DNA of 64,000 nt from Martinezella lusitana (GCF_014207095.1 NZ_JACHBG010000003.1:1-64000), one strand, 5' to 3'; shown: positions 35,946-45,230, numbered from the stretch's first letter. The notes: a model not told the origin generated them from the letters alone. Numbers and translations: made by a program.

Positions 35946-36958
35946 TGCGCCCGCCACGGGTGAAGACTAAGTGGCGGCCGCCGCTTTACCTTATCGTCTA
36001 TGCGGTGCTTCTCACCGTGATGACACTGCCAGTCCTGACCGTCGTCTGGTTTCGTGCAGTGCGGGCCGCTTCCGGCGCGATGGCACCTGCTGAAATCGCC
36101 ACACTTGCCGTCGTTCTGATTCTCACACTCGCAGTCGCCTACGTGCTGACGCGCACGCTGACGGTGCCGATCAATGCTCTGATCACCAGAACCGACGAAA
36201 TCGCCCGAGGCGGCCGGGCGGCGATCCGGCCGCTCGACAATTACGGCACGCGGGAAGTCGCGACGCTGTCACAGAGTTTTCTCGACCTTGCCGGCAAGCT
36301 GGTCGATCATTCCGATCATGTCCGCACCTTCGCGGCACATGTCTCGCATGAACTGAAATCCCCCCTCACCTCAATCAAAGGCGCAGCGGAGTTGCTGCGC
36401 GACGATGATGAGGACAACCCAATGAGCCAGGAGCAGCGCAATCGCTTTCTTGCCAATATCATCGCCGATGCAGAGCGGCTGGATACGCTGCTGTCGCGTC
36501 TCCGGGACCTGGCGAAAGCCGAACTGCCTTCCGAACAGGGGTCCAGCAGCGTCAATGACATCGTCGTCCAACTCAAAATGCAATTTCGCCAGCTGGCCAT
36601 CAGCGATGACGAATGCGGCGAAGAGAGGCTGGCGCTCCCCGGCGAGGCGGCAGGAATTATTTTCGCCAATCTGGCGGAGAATGCCTTTCAAAACGGCGCC
36701 GACAGTTTTGTGATAGACGCGAGCGGTGATGGACGCAGAATGACGGTTCGAATTCGCGACAATGGTCGCGGCATTGCCGATGGCAATCGCGAACGCATCT
36801 TCGAACCCTTTTTCTCGACTCGGCGCGAGGATGGCGGCACCGGCATGGGCCTTGGCATCGTCCGGGCCATGCTCGCTTCGCATGGCGGCAGCATTGAGCT
36901 GCTGGACAGCAGCCAGGACGGCACGATTTTTCAGATTACCCTGCCGCTGGCCTCCTAA
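35945..36958 (+). CDS. Sensor histidine kinase
   Basis: This roughly 337-residue kinase has two N-terminal membrane helices with almost no periplasmic loop between them, then a HAMP-like linker. The H-box is VSHELKSPLTSIKGAAELL, and the ATP domain has NLAENAF (N box), RDNGRGI (G1) and GGTGMGLGIV (G2). The tiny sensor loop suggests it senses the membrane itself or a partner protein, for which the DUF4173 protein is a candidate. TGATG couples it to the regulator. Confidence 0.9.
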   Translation: MRPPRVKTKWRPPLYLIVYAVLLTVMTLPVLTVVWFRAVRAASGAMAPAEIATLAVVLILTLAVAYVLTRTLTVPINALITRTDEIARGGRAAIRPLDNYGTREVATLSQSFLDLAGKLVDHSDHVRTFAAHVSHELKSPLTSIKGAAELLRDDDEDNPMSQEQRNRFLANIIADAERLDTLLSRLRDLAKAELPSEQGSSSVNDIVVQLKMQFRQLAISDDECGEERLALPGEAAGIIFANLAENAFQNGADSFVIDASGDGRRMTVRIRDNGRGIADGNRERIFEPFFSTRREDGGTGMGLGIVRAMLASHGGSIELLDSSQDGTIFQITLPLAS

Positions 36959-36982
36959 CTTGGGGTCAAGCCTTAACGGCAA

Positions 36983-37016
36983 GGGCCGGTCGGTGGCTTG
37001 AACTACCGACCGGCCC
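36983..37016. terminator. Terminator hairpin between convergent genes
   Basis: GGGCCGGTCGGT (36983-36994) and ACCGACCGGCCC (37005-37016) form a perfect 12-bp stem with a 10-base loop. CCTTCTGCT follows on the plus strand. It lies between the kinase stop and the Aas-like gene stop and could act both ways. Confidence 0.65.
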
Positions 37017-37036
37017 CTTCTGCTAGGTCATGAGGC

Positions 37037-40000
37037 TTACGCCGCCTGTGACTGCGCTTGTGCCTCCAGAGCCATGGCGCGGGCCGTCGCGAAATCGACC
37101 TTGCCCGAGCCTAGGACCGGCACCTTGCCGATCGTCACTTCGGCCGGGACCATCATTTCCGTGGCCCCCTTCGACTTGGCGAAGGCGAGAAAATCGCTTC
37201 GCGTCGCATTCGGCGCATCGGTCAGGAGGATGAGGCGTTCCCCCTTCTTGGCGTCGGGCACCGAGGAGACGACGCTGAGCGCACCCGGCCATAGCTGCGC
37301 GGCCAGCGTTTCCACCGCTGCAAGCGACACCATTTCGCCGCCGATCTTGGCAAACCGTTTGGCACGGCCACGGATCTTGACGAAGCCATCCTCATCGATG
37401 GCAACGATGTCGCCGGTATCGTGCCAGCCTTCCGGCAGCGGTTCGAGGACGCCGGGATTGTCGGCACGCAGGTAGCCGGCCATGACGTTGGCGCCGCGGA
37501 TGAAAAGACGGCCGCCTTCGTCGATACCCGGAACCGGCTCGAGCTTCCACTCCATGCCCGGCATGATCTTCCCGACCGTTCCGGAGCGATTGTACATCGG
37601 CGTGTTCAGCGAGATCACCGGAGCCGCTTCGGTCACGCCGTAGCCTTCGAGGATACGCAGGCCGAACTTCTCCATATAGACCTCACGGGTCGATGCCTTT
37701 ACCGGCTCGGCGCCCGAGAAGATGTAGCGGATCGATCTCAGATCGTAGGGATGGGCGCTGCGCGCATAGCCGTTCAGGAACGTATCCGTGCCGAAAACGA
37801 TGGTGGCGTTCGAGACGTAGATCAGCTCCGGCACGATGCGATAATGCAGCGGCGACGGATAGAAGAAGATCGGGACACCCGAAACCAGCGGCAGGATCGT
37901 ACCCGCCGTCAGGCCGAAGGAGTGGAACATCGGCAGGATGTTGAACACCTTGTCGCCGGGGTGGAAGTCAATGCGCGAAGCGGCCTGGGCCGCATTCGAC
38001 AGGATATTGCGGTGGCTCAGCACCACGCCTTTCGGCGCCCCCTCCGAACCGGAGGTGAAGAGGATGACGGCCGGGTCATCGGCATTGCGCTTGACCAGCG
38101 GCCGATACTTGCGCAGGAGACCGATGATCTTGTCGAGGAAGGTGACTTGCGTGCGCAGCTCATCCAGCCAGACGAACGTCACCTGCTTTTCGAGTTCTTC
38201 GACCACCGGGCCAAGCTTTGCCTGCGTTATGAAGGCGCGCGAAGACAGGACGTGCTTTACCTCCGCCGTCCGGCAGGCAGACAGGATATTGGCAGCACCG
38301 GCCGTGACGTTCAGCATGGCCGGAACCTTGCCCGCCGACATGACACCGAGGACGGTTGCGGCTGTGCCGTTGGCGTTCGGCAGCATGACGCCGAGCGCCT
38401 TTTCCTTCAGGAACATTTTCCGGAACTTCGCACCGAGCACCGCAGCGCCGGTCAGAAGCTTGGCGTAGGACAGCTTGCCGGCAATCGGATCCTCGACGGC
38501 AAGCTTCTTGCCGCCATATTCGTGGGCGCTTTCGATAACGCGGCCGAGGACCGTGTTGTCGGTGTCGGCAGTGCGGAACATCAGCGCCGACATGATCTGA
38601 TAGAGCGCGGCACCGGCGGCGATGCGCCGCTTGCGACCCTTGAGCTCGGCCGGAACCTCGAGCTTGACGGGCTCGAGAATCGTCACCTTAACCTTGGGAA
38701 AGAGGCGGCGGCGGACATGGCTCGATGTCAGATAGGAGGCGTAGCTCTTTTCCAAGCCGTCGATACGCACCGGTACGATCATCGTTCCCGTCTTATCGGC
38801 CACCATCGCGGCACCGTCATAGACCTTCATCAGCGTGCCCGTCACCGTCAATCGACCCTCTGGGAAGATACCGACCGGGCTGCCGTCCTGGATGACCTTG
38901 ATCAGCGAGCGCGTCGCCATCGGCTTCGTCGGGTCGAGTGGCAGGAACTTGCACTTCTTCAGCAGCGGCCGCACCCACCATTTCTTGGCGAAGGAATAGT
39001 CGATCGCAAAGACGGGTTCCTCCTCGGTGATGGCGAGTGCCAGGGCGCCGTCGAGTAGGCTCACATGGTTGAGCGCGATGATCGGCGCGGGACCTGCCTT
39101 GCGGATGTTTTCCAGGCCTTCCACTTCCAATCGCATGAAGGCGCGGAAGATGATGGAGATGAGATCGCGGAAGGCATTGGTCGGCAGCATCTCCAGCATG
39201 AGCCAGGCAATCGCAACATTGAACGCGGAGATACTGAGAATGATGACCGGGATCGATAGACCGACGGCCTGCAGGACGGCCACAAGTGCCAGACCCACCG
39301 CGATGAAGAAAGCCGACAGGACATTCGATGCTCCGATGACGCGGGCGCGGCGATCCTCATTCGCCCAGCTCTGCATGGCCGAGAAGGTCGGGACGGCGAG
39401 GAAAGCACCGCCGATCGCCATGCCGGCGAGATCAATGGCGACGCGGACGGTCTTCGGCCCAGCGAAGAAGCCGAGAATAGTCTCGGCATGGCTCGTCGAC
39501 TGCAACCCCCACAGGTTCCAGGCGAGATCGACGCCGAAGAGCGCGACGATCAGCATTCCTACAGGAGCTGGCAAGAGCACAATGCGGCCGGCCGCCATCC
39601 ATCCGGCGATGGCCGAGCCGATGGCGACTGAAATGGCGAAGATCGCCAGATAGGCGGGAACGACGATTTCCGAGCCGCCGAGAATATCGGTGACCATGAC
39701 CGGCAGCATCGACATGATGAAGGCGCCGACGAACCAGAACCAGCAGTTCATCAGCGAGGCACGCCAGATGCGGCTGTCGGCACGCAGCTCGTTGACCAGC
39801 CTGTAGCTGGAACGCACGACATTGGTGTCGATGGCGAGATCGGGCGCCTTGGAGCCGGTCGAAGGGATCATGCGGGCTGCAAACCAGCAGAGGACGGAAA
39901 GCCCCATCATCATCGGTCCGAAGATCCAGACATTCTCGCCCTCACGGAAGGCGACTGCGGCGACCATGGTACCGGTCAAGATGGCGATGAAGGTGCCGCC

Positions 40001-40432
40001 CTCGATCCAGGCATTGGCCTTGGGGAGATCACGGTTCGCCAGATGATCCGGCAGGATACCGTATTTGATCGGTCCGAAGAGCGAGGAAATGACGCCGAAG
40101 CCGAAGAGCGCCAGCATCAGGATCCAGATGGAAGAGAAGGCGATGCCGACGACGGAAATCGCGGCTACTCCAAGTTCGCAGCGCTTCAAGAGTTCCGCCA
40201 GCTTGGCCTTGTCGTATTTGTCGGCAAGCTCGCCGGCGATCGCCGAGAGCAGCAGGAACGGCACGATGAAGATACCGCCGGCAAGCGTTACCAGTGCCGC
40301 GCCTTCGGTCGCCATCTGCGCGAGAATGACGAAAACCAATGTCTGCTTGAGGAAATTATCGTTGAAGGCGGTAAGGAACTGCGTCCAGAACAGCGGCGCG
40401 AACTTCCTCGATCTCATCAGGTGCTTTTGCAT
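37037..40432 (-). CDS. Fused LplT-PlsC-acyl-ACP synthetase (Aas-like, 1131 aa)
   Basis: This 1131-residue protein joins three modules. An MFS-type lysophospholipid transporter region (residues about 1-420, TQFLTAFNDNFLKQTLVFVIL) is followed by a PlsC acyltransferase (NHVSLLD near 457, FPEGRLT near 524) and an AMP-binding acyl-ACP synthetase (LFTSGSEGAPKG near 795). In E. coli LplT and Aas are separate proteins that import and re-acylate lysophospholipids; here they are one chain. GAGGGG precedes the ATG at 40432. It follows the YiaAB and PspA genes on the same strand, which suggests a membrane-repair role. Confidence 0.9.
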   Translation of the reverse strand: MQKHLMRSRKFAPLFWTQFLTAFNDNFLKQTLVFVILAQMATEGAALVTLAGGIFIVPFLLLSAIAGELADKYDKAKLAELLKRCELGVAAISVVGIAFSSIWILMLALFGFGVISSLFGPIKYGILPDHLANRDLPKANAWIEGGTFIAILTGTMVAAVAFREGENVWIFGPMMMGLSVLCWFAARMIPSTGSKAPDLAIDTNVVRSSYRLVNELRADSRIWRASLMNCWFWFVGAFIMSMLPVMVTDILGGSEIVVPAYLAIFAISVAIGSAIAGWMAAGRIVLLPAPVGMLIVALFGVDLAWNLWGLQSTSHAETILGFFAGPKTVRVAIDLAGMAIGGAFLAVPTFSAMQSWANEDRRARVIGASNVLSAFFIAVGLALVAVLQAVGLSIPVIILSISAFNVAIAWLMLEMLPTNAFRDLISIIFRAFMRLEVEGLENIRKAGPAPIIALNHVSLLDGALALAITEEEPVFAIDYSFAKKWWVRPLLKKCKFLPLDPTKPMATRSLIKVIQDGSPVGIFPEGRLTVTGTLMKVYDGAAMVADKTGTMIVPVRIDGLEKSYASYLTSSHVRRRLFPKVKVTILEPVKLEVPAELKGRKRRIAAGAALYQIMSALMFRTADTDNTVLGRVIESAHEYGGKKLAVEDPIAGKLSYAKLLTGAAVLGAKFRKMFLKEKALGVMLPNANGTAATVLGVMSAGKVPAMLNVTAGAANILSACRTAEVKHVLSSRAFITQAKLGPVVEELEKQVTFVWLDELRTQVTFLDKIIGLLRKYRPLVKRNADDPAVILFTSGSEGAPKGVVLSHRNILSNAAQAASRIDFHPGDKVFNILPMFHSFGLTAGTILPLVSGVPIFFYPSPLHYRIVPELIYVSNATIVFGTDTFLNGYARSAHPYDLRSIRYIFSGAEPVKASTREVYMEKFGLRILEGYGVTEAAPVISLNTPMYNRSGTVGKIMPGMEWKLEPVPGIDEGGRLFIRGANVMAGYLRADNPGVLEPLPEGWHDTGDIVAIDEDGFVKIRGRAKRFAKIGGEMVSLAAVETLAAQLWPGALSVVSSVPDAKKGERLILLTDAPNATRSDFLAFAKSKGATEMMVPAEVTIGKVPVLGSGKVDFATARAMALEAQAQSQAA

Positions 40433-40521
40433 GGCGTACCCCTCGTTTGCCAACAAGACGCCACAGAGTTGTTACGCAAAGGTTGAGCGCAGATACAACC
40501 CTGTGGCGCAGTTAATAAAGT

Positions 40522-40803
40522 TTAGTCCTGACCGTCACGATTGAATTTAACCAGGAGCTTCTCCGTGCGGGCATCCTCCACCTTGCGGATCAGCTTGTCG
40601 GCCTCGGAATTGTCTCGAACCGTCTTGGTAACATTGACGGTCGTCTGCACCAGCATCAGGATACCCATGGCGAGATAGCCTTTGCCCCAAAGGTCGATCG
40701 GCATCATATAGAGACCGACAAACAGCATGAATGCGGCGGCGGCGAAGGAAATATAGGAAAAGCTGACCCAAGCCTGGGAATGTTTCTGGAAGCTGTCGTT
40801 CAT
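40522..40803 (-). CDS. YiaAB two-helix inner-membrane protein
   Basis: This 93-residue protein has the YiaAB two-helix pattern: AWVSFSYISFAAAAFMLFVGLY, then PIDLWGKGYLAMGILMLVQ. A charged C-terminal tail follows (KTVRDNSEADKLIRKVEDAR). The function is not known, but YiaA-like proteins occur with PspA-type membrane-stress genes. It follows PspA with a 44-base gap and precedes the Aas-like gene. Confidence 0.85.
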   Translation of the reverse strand: MNDSFQKHSQAWVSFSYISFAAAAFMLFVGLYMMPIDLWGKGYLAMGILMLVQTTVNVTKTVRDNSEADKLIRKVEDARTEKLLVKFNRDGQD

Positions 40804-40847
40804 GATCTTACCCTCTCAATGATCTGATATGTTCGATGTGTTCGGTT

Positions 40848-41537
40848 TCAGGCTACGGAATTCATGCGCTGGCGAAGGCGGGTCAGTACGTCGTCAGCTG
40901 ACGGACCGAGCGGTGCGCCAAAGCCTGCATTGGCAAGCTTTTCGATAATGCTTGCCTGCCGGCTTGCGGCGTCCATTTCCTTCATGACGGAGGCGGCGAC
41001 TTCGCAACGGTTCTGGTAGGCTTGAAGGCGAGCAAGCGTCTCCTCGGCTTCGTCCAGGCTCGCAAGGCCCGAATTGTCGTCGCAGGCAACGCTCAACTTC
41101 TGTGTTTGCTGGGTTGCCCGCGCCAAACGTTCGCCGCGCTGCAATTCTTGCAGTCGCGTTTCCGATGCGCGAACCGTTGCCTTCAACCTGCCGATCGTCT
41201 GGGTGAATTGCGTCTGCGCTTTTTCGGAAGCATCACGCTCGGCTTCGAGCTGTGCGATCGCCTCCGCCGCTTCACGGGCAAGCTCATCGCTTCCCTTCTG
41301 AAGCGCGGCAACTGCGCGCGTTTCAAGATCGGCAATGCGGCTGAGGATGGCTGAGTAATGGCTCTTTTCCTGCTCATTCTGAGCAACGGCGATTGCCACT
41401 GCACGCCCTGCCGACTGAATGCCGAGGGCTGCGTCGCGGATCTGCTGCGCAAGCAGAGGCACGGCATTGCGATCGATGAACGCCTGCTCCGCCTCATGGG
41501 CTCTACCGCGGATCAGCGTCAGAATTGAATTGAACAT
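40848..41537 (-). CDS. PspA/IM30 family membrane-stress protein
   Basis: This 229-residue protein is coiled coil over most of its length, with a PspA-type N-terminal helix (MFNSILTLIRGRAHEAEQAF) and helical regions rich in Gln, Ala and Glu. Members oligomerise on the inner membrane to repair leaks. The N-terminus (FNSILTLIRG, EQAFIDRNA) is typical. GGGAG precedes the ATG. It is the first gene of the leftward cluster and its promoter lies beside the TetR operators. Confidence 0.85.
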   Translation of the reverse strand: MFNSILTLIRGRAHEAEQAFIDRNAVPLLAQQIRDAALGIQSAGRAVAIAVAQNEQEKSHYSAILSRIADLETRAVAALQKGSDELAREAAEAIAQLEAERDASEKAQTQFTQTIGRLKATVRASETRLQELQRGERLARATQQTQKLSVACDDNSGLASLDEAEETLARLQAYQNRCEVAASVMKEMDAASRQASIIEKLANAGFGAPLGPSADDVLTRLRQRMNSVA

Positions 41538-41554
41538 TTGTCGTCTCCCGTTTA

Positions 41555-41626
41555 TGAACGATGTTCACGAAACGATGTATGGCAGAACCGTGAACGTTGT
41601 TCAAGAATTATTTTGAACAACGTTCA
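41555..41626. promoter_or_regulatory. Three TGAAC-N3-GTTCA operators
   Basis: Three copies of TGAAC-N3-GTTCA occur at 41555-41567 (spacer GAT), 41591-41603 (spacer GTT) and 41614-41626 (spacer AAC). The last two also form one large inverted repeat with 14-base arms. They lie in the 112-base gap between PspA (minus) and TetR (plus). The arrangement strongly suggests a TetR operator set that controls both directions. Confidence 0.75.
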
Positions 41627-41649
41627 AAAAAAGTAGATTGGAATGCGCG

Positions 41650-42252
41650 ATGGCTAGAAAAACACAGGAAAAACGTGAGGACCTGAAGCTCCGGCTGATC
41701 GAGGCGGCACGCAATCGCATCATATCCGATGGCCTCGCCAATCTGCGGGCACGCGATGTCACCCAGGATGTGGGCTGCTCGCTTGGGGGTCTCTATACAG
41801 TCTTTACGGATCTCGACGACCTTGTCATTCACGTCAACTCAGCAACCCTGAAGGTTCTCGAGGCGTCTCTTGCCCTGGCGGAGGCCAAGGATCGCACGCC
41901 GACGGACAGGCTGCGCAATCTCGCGCGCGGCTACCTGCATTTCGCGGTCAGTCATCGCAATCTATGGAAATCGCTCTTCGACCATCAGCCGCCGGCCGGT
42001 CGCCCGAGCCCGGAATGGCATCTCGAAGAACACATGTTCCTCATGGGCGTGATCGCCGAACCGCTGGCCGAGCTGCAGCCCGATATGTCCGAGACGGCGC
42101 GCGCCATTCGCGCAAGAACCCTGTTCGGAGCGGTGCACGGGATCGTCAGCATCAGCCTCGAAGGGCGCTTCGTCGGCCTCCCGATTGAAAGCCTGGAACA
42201 GGAACTCGACGATTTCATCGTCACCGTCGCGGCAGGTGCTGCCGCGCGCTAG
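41650..42252 (+). CDS. TetR family repressor of the PspA cluster
   Basis: This 200-residue repressor has an N-terminal TetR HTH (EDLKLRLIEAARNRII, then LRARDVTQDVGCSLGGLYTVF). A TetR_C_WHG-like effector domain follows, with YLHFAVSHRNLWKSLFDHQ. The ATG at 41650 is preferred to the TTG four codons upstream. It is divergent from the PspA cluster with three palindromic operators between, so it probably represses the cluster and itself. The ligand is unknown, possibly a fatty acid or membrane-active compound. Confidence 0.87.
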   Translation: MARKTQEKREDLKLRLIEAARNRIISDGLANLRARDVTQDVGCSLGGLYTVFTDLDDLVIHVNSATLKVLEASLALAEAKDRTPTDRLRNLARGYLHFAVSHRNLWKSLFDHQPPAGRPSPEWHLEEHMFLMGVIAEPLAELQPDMSETARAIRARTLFGAVHGIVSISLEGRFVGLPIESLEQELDDFIVTVAAGAAAR

Positions 42253-42300
42253 AGCAATTCCGGGAAAGGTGCGGAGTGACTTTCTTCCGTAATGCGTGAG
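42251..42300. repeat. Rhizobial intergenic palindromic repeat (partial)
   Basis: The segment starting CTAGAGCAATTCCGGGAAAG and ending near TCCGTAATGCGT resembles the AGAGCAATTCC...GGAATTGCG element scattered between genes of Rhizobium and relatives. It lies between convergent genes. The match to the full element is from memory. Confidence 0.45.
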
Positions 42301-42320
42301 GAAACAGCAGGTTGGAATAG

Positions 42321-43091
42321 TCAGGGATTTGACGGCGCATAGCTTCGGATATCGCCGAACGCATAACCGCGCTGCTTCAGTTTCTGGATGAGAGATTGCA
42401 GCTTCCCCTGCCCATCGAACTGATCCTGAAACATCTCGTCATGCATGAGCAGGATCATCTTGCCGGGTTGGGCAAAGCGACCATACTGAAACAAATGATC
42501 GATCTCGCTCACCAGACGGTCCACCGATTGCACCGGCTTGCCGTCGTCGCTATGCACCCATTCGAAATCCCAGCCATAGAGATAGAAGCCGGCCTCGGCG
42601 ACGAGTTCGTAGTCCAGCCACTCGCGCTCCCACTGCGCGACATTGATGGAGAGGTCTTCTCTCGACACTGTCGGAAGCCGAAAGACATCCCTGCCAGGCA
42701 ACCGCGCATGCACGATCGGCGTCAGGCCGAGAACCTGATTAGCATGCAGCATATCGGCGACGACAGCTTTGGTGTTGGCATAGAATCGCCTGTAGCGATT
42801 GTTGGCGTGATTGTAACTATGGTTCCCGACCGTCACCAGCGACATCGACTTGGCTTCGGCCAGCAAGTCCTGACCATTGGGGATGGTCTCGACATGCAAG
42901 CCGACCATGAACATAGCGGCGGGAACATTCTCCTGGCTCAACACGGAAAGGACGTTTTTCGTGCCCGGCAAGGGGCCGTCATCAAACGTCAGAAAGATCG
43001 TCCTATCTGCCGCCGAAGCGCCGACAGCGCATGCAGCAAGCATCGCGCCCGCAAGCGCCGATCCGAACAGCGCATTCCATAGACGATTCAT
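42321..43091 (-). CDS. Polysaccharide deacetylase family protein
   Basis: This 256-residue protein has a signal peptide (NALFGSALAGAMLAACAVGASA) and a NodB-type deacetylase domain. FLTFDDGPL carries the metal-binding Asp pair, GNHSYNHAN the His motif, and RLPGRDVFR the third motif. The later LLMHDEMF contributes the catalytic His. It is exported and probably removes acetyl groups from a surface or cell-wall polysaccharide. It lies downstream of minE, separated by a terminator, and is its own unit. Confidence 0.87.
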   Translation of the reverse strand: MNRLWNALFGSALAGAMLAACAVGASAADRTIFLTFDDGPLPGTKNVLSVLSQENVPAAMFMVGLHVETIPNGQDLLAEAKSMSLVTVGNHSYNHANNRYRRFYANTKAVVADMLHANQVLGLTPIVHARLPGRDVFRLPTVSREDLSINVAQWEREWLDYELVAEAGFYLYGWDFEWVHSDDGKPVQSVDRLVSEIDHLFQYGRFAQPGKMILLMHDEMFQDQFDGQGKLQSLIQKLKQRGYAFGDIRSYAPSNP

Positions 43092-43162
43092 CTGTATAAG
43101 CCCGGTGTTCCTCAAATGATTCCCGCAAACTGGCACATCGCCCCGGACAAGAAAAGCGCTTG

Positions 43163-43204
43163 AAAAAGCAAAGGGCGCTCGACCCATTTCTGGGGAGCGC
43201 CCTT
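43163..43204 (-). terminator. minCDE terminator
   Basis: On the minus strand AAGGGCGCTC (43204-43195) pairs with GAGCGCCCTT (43180-43171). TGCTTTTT follows (43170-43163). The stem plus T-run lies about 190 bases after the minE stop and before the deacetylase gene. Confidence 0.65.
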
Positions 43205-43396
43205 GCTTCTTTACCCGGACAGCGAACACCGGCTCGACACAGAAATGTCAGCGCGGCAGGCCATCGATACAGGTGATGTCGGTGAGATAAGCGTGAATCG
43301 CCTATTTTGCAAGGGCGATTCACAAAATTTTTGAATGTCTGCACATGAAAAGACCATGTGGCATCCGGCACGCTGCCGGATGATGCCGTGATCCCG

Positions 43397-43657
43397 TCAG
43401 GCGGCCTTCAAAGCCGCATCGCGCGGGATTTCAACATCGATCTCCAGCATCGAGACGTCCTTGTCGCGATCCATCTTCACCTGCACCTTGTCGCGGTCGA
43501 CCTGCACATGCTTGGCGATGACGGCGAGGATTTCCTCTCTCAGCACGGATACGAGATCCGAACCCACGGAGGCTCGTTCGTGGGCAAGAAGGATCTGCAG
43601 ACGCTCGCGCGCCATCGGTGCAGATCTATGCTTGCGAAACAGTCCGAAAATGCTCAT
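43397..43657 (-). CDS. minE: Cell division topological specificity factor MinE
   Basis: This 86-residue protein has the MinE N-terminal region ([29 protein letters not shown]), which contacts MinD and membrane. A C-terminal topological domain follows ([21 protein letters not shown]). It makes MinD oscillate so that the division site is at mid-cell. Its ATG overlaps the minD stop by four bases, as in other min operons. Confidence 0.95.
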   Translation of the reverse strand: MSIFGLFRKHRSAPMARERLQILLAHERASVGSDLVSVLREEILAVIAKHVQVDRDKVQVKMDRDKDVSMLEIDVEIPRDAALKAA

Positions 43658-44469
43658 GCGGCCCTCCTTGCGAAGATCTTGCCGAAGATGCCCCGCTTCT
43701 CGCCGGGGATAGTAACCGGCAGTTGCTCGCCGGCGAGACGGCGTGCGGCTTCGAAATAGGCAACCGACGGCGCGCAGCGTGCGTCGGCAAGCGTGACCGG
43801 CGAGCCGAGGTTGGAGGCGCGCAGGACGTCCGTGCTTTCCGGAATGATACCGAGCAGCGGAATGGAGAGGATCTCTAGTACGTCATCGACCTTCAGCATG
43901 TCGCCACGCTCGGCGCGGCCGGCATCGAAGCGGGTCAGCAGAAGATGCTTTTCCATGCGCTCGCCGCGCTCAGCCTTCAACGTCTTCGAATCGAGCAGGC
44001 CGATGATGCGATCGGAATCGCGCACCGAGGAGACTTCCGGATTGGTAACGACGACGGCAACGTCGGCGTGGCGCATCGCAAGCGTTGCGCCGCGCTCGAT
44101 ACCGGCGGGGCTGTCGCAGATGACCCAGTCGAAATAGTTCTTGAGCTCGTTGATGACGCGCTCGACACCCTCGGGGGTGAGATTGTCCTTGTCGCGCGTC
44201 TGCGAGGCTGGCAGGAGGAAGAGCGTCTCCAGCCGCTTGTCGCGGATCAGCGCCTGCGGCAGCTTCGCATCGCCGTGAATGACGTTGACGAGGTCGTAAA
44301 CGACGCGGCGTTCCGCACCCATGACCAGATCGAGATTACGCAGACCGACGTCGAAATCGACAACGACGACTTTCTCATTTCTCTGTGCCAGAGCCGCCCC
44401 CAATGCGGCTGTCGAAGTTGTCTTTCCAACTCCGCCCTTGCCCGATGTGACGACGATTACCTTGCCCAT
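43654..44469 (-). CDS. minD: Septum-site determining ATPase MinD
   Basis: This 271-residue ParA-type ATPase has the deviant Walker [27 protein letters not shown] and a C-terminal amphipathic membrane helix ([11 protein letters not shown]). It recruits MinC to the membrane and oscillates under MinE. The middle gene of minC-minD-minE, it starts 29 bases after minC. Confidence 0.96.
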   Translation of the reverse strand: MGKVIVVTSGKGGVGKTTSTAALGAALAQRNEKVVVVDFDVGLRNLDLVMGAERRVVYDLVNVIHGDAKLPQALIRDKRLETLFLLPASQTRDKDNLTPEGVERVINELKNYFDWVICDSPAGIERGATLAMRHADVAVVVTNPEVSSVRDSDRIIGLLDSKTLKAERGERMEKHLLLTRFDAGRAERGDMLKVDDVLEILSIPLLGIIPESTDVLRASNLGSPVTLADARCAPSVAYFEAARRLAGEQLPVTIPGEKRGIFGKIFARRAA

Positions 44470-44498
44470 CTCGCTCTCCTGTTTTGGCCGGCTTCGGC

Positions 44499-45230
44499 TC
44501 AGATTAGTTTTTCAGCCATGATCGTTTCACCATCCAGCCAGAGCTGGACAGGCTGCCCCCTGAGGCTGGGTGATACGTCTTCTGCCATTTTATAAATTCC
44601 GTCGATCGCCAGCAGCTCGGCCTCGAGCTTACGGCAAAAGATTCGCGCCGAGGCATTGCCGATCGAGCCGGCCATGGCGCGGCCGCGCAGGGCGCCATAG
44701 ATGTGGACCGAGCCGCCGGCGATGACCTCCGCACCGGATGCCACCGAACCGATGACGGTAACATCCCCCTCGGGAAAGATCACCGACTGGCCCGAACGCA
44801 CAGGCTCACGGATGATCAGTGACTGTGTAACCGGCCGGACTTCCGGAGGCGGCGCCTTCGGCTCGCTGTTACGACGCTCCACCACAGGCTCCGCCTCGGT
44901 GACCTCGAAATCGGCTGCCGGACGCCCACCCTTCAACATCGGCGGCATGCCTGGCCCGGCGATCGACGGACGACCGCCCTCGATGCCCATGATGCTGACA
45001 TTGCGGGCCGAAAGCTCTGCAATCAGCTCCTTGAGCTGCGCCTTGTCGATCGGCAGATCGGTGATGTCGAGCACGACCGGTCGTCCCAGAAAGAAGCCGG
45101 CCGAGCGGGCTGCGAGATCATCAAGCCTGACCAGCCACTGATCCAGCGGCAGATCTGGCGAAAGCATGACCGCAAGAAAGGAGCGGCCCTTGATACGGAT
45201 CGAGCGAGCGTCTGTTAGCACTTTGGTCAT
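44499..45230 (-). CDS. minC: Septum-site determining protein MinC
   Basis: This 243-residue division inhibitor has an N-terminal FtsZ-interacting domain (RIKGRSFLAVMLSPDLPLDQW) and a C-terminal beta-helix domain (RSGQSVIFPEGDVTVIGSVA, GGSVHIYGALRGRAMAG). The loop between is Pro/Glu-rich. It is the first gene of the min operon with a 205-base upstream gap. Confidence 0.95.
   Translation of the reverse strand: MTKVLTDARSIRIKGRSFLAVMLSPDLPLDQWLVRLDDLAARSAGFFLGRPVVLDITDLPIDKAQLKELIAELSARNVSIMGIEGGRPSIAGPGMPPMLKGGRPAADFEVTEAEPVVERRNSEPKAPPPEVRPVTQSLIIREPVRSGQSVIFPEGDVTVIGSVASGAEVIAGGSVHIYGALRGRAMAGSIGNASARIFCRKLEAELLAIDGIYKMAEDVSPSLRGQPVQLWLDGETIMAEKLI

Noticed and set aside
37421..39058. 545-codon plus-strand frame inside the Aas-like gene
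   Set aside because: It lies fully antisense to a well-supported three-domain protein and shows no family motifs; long antisense frames are common in GC-rich coding DNA.
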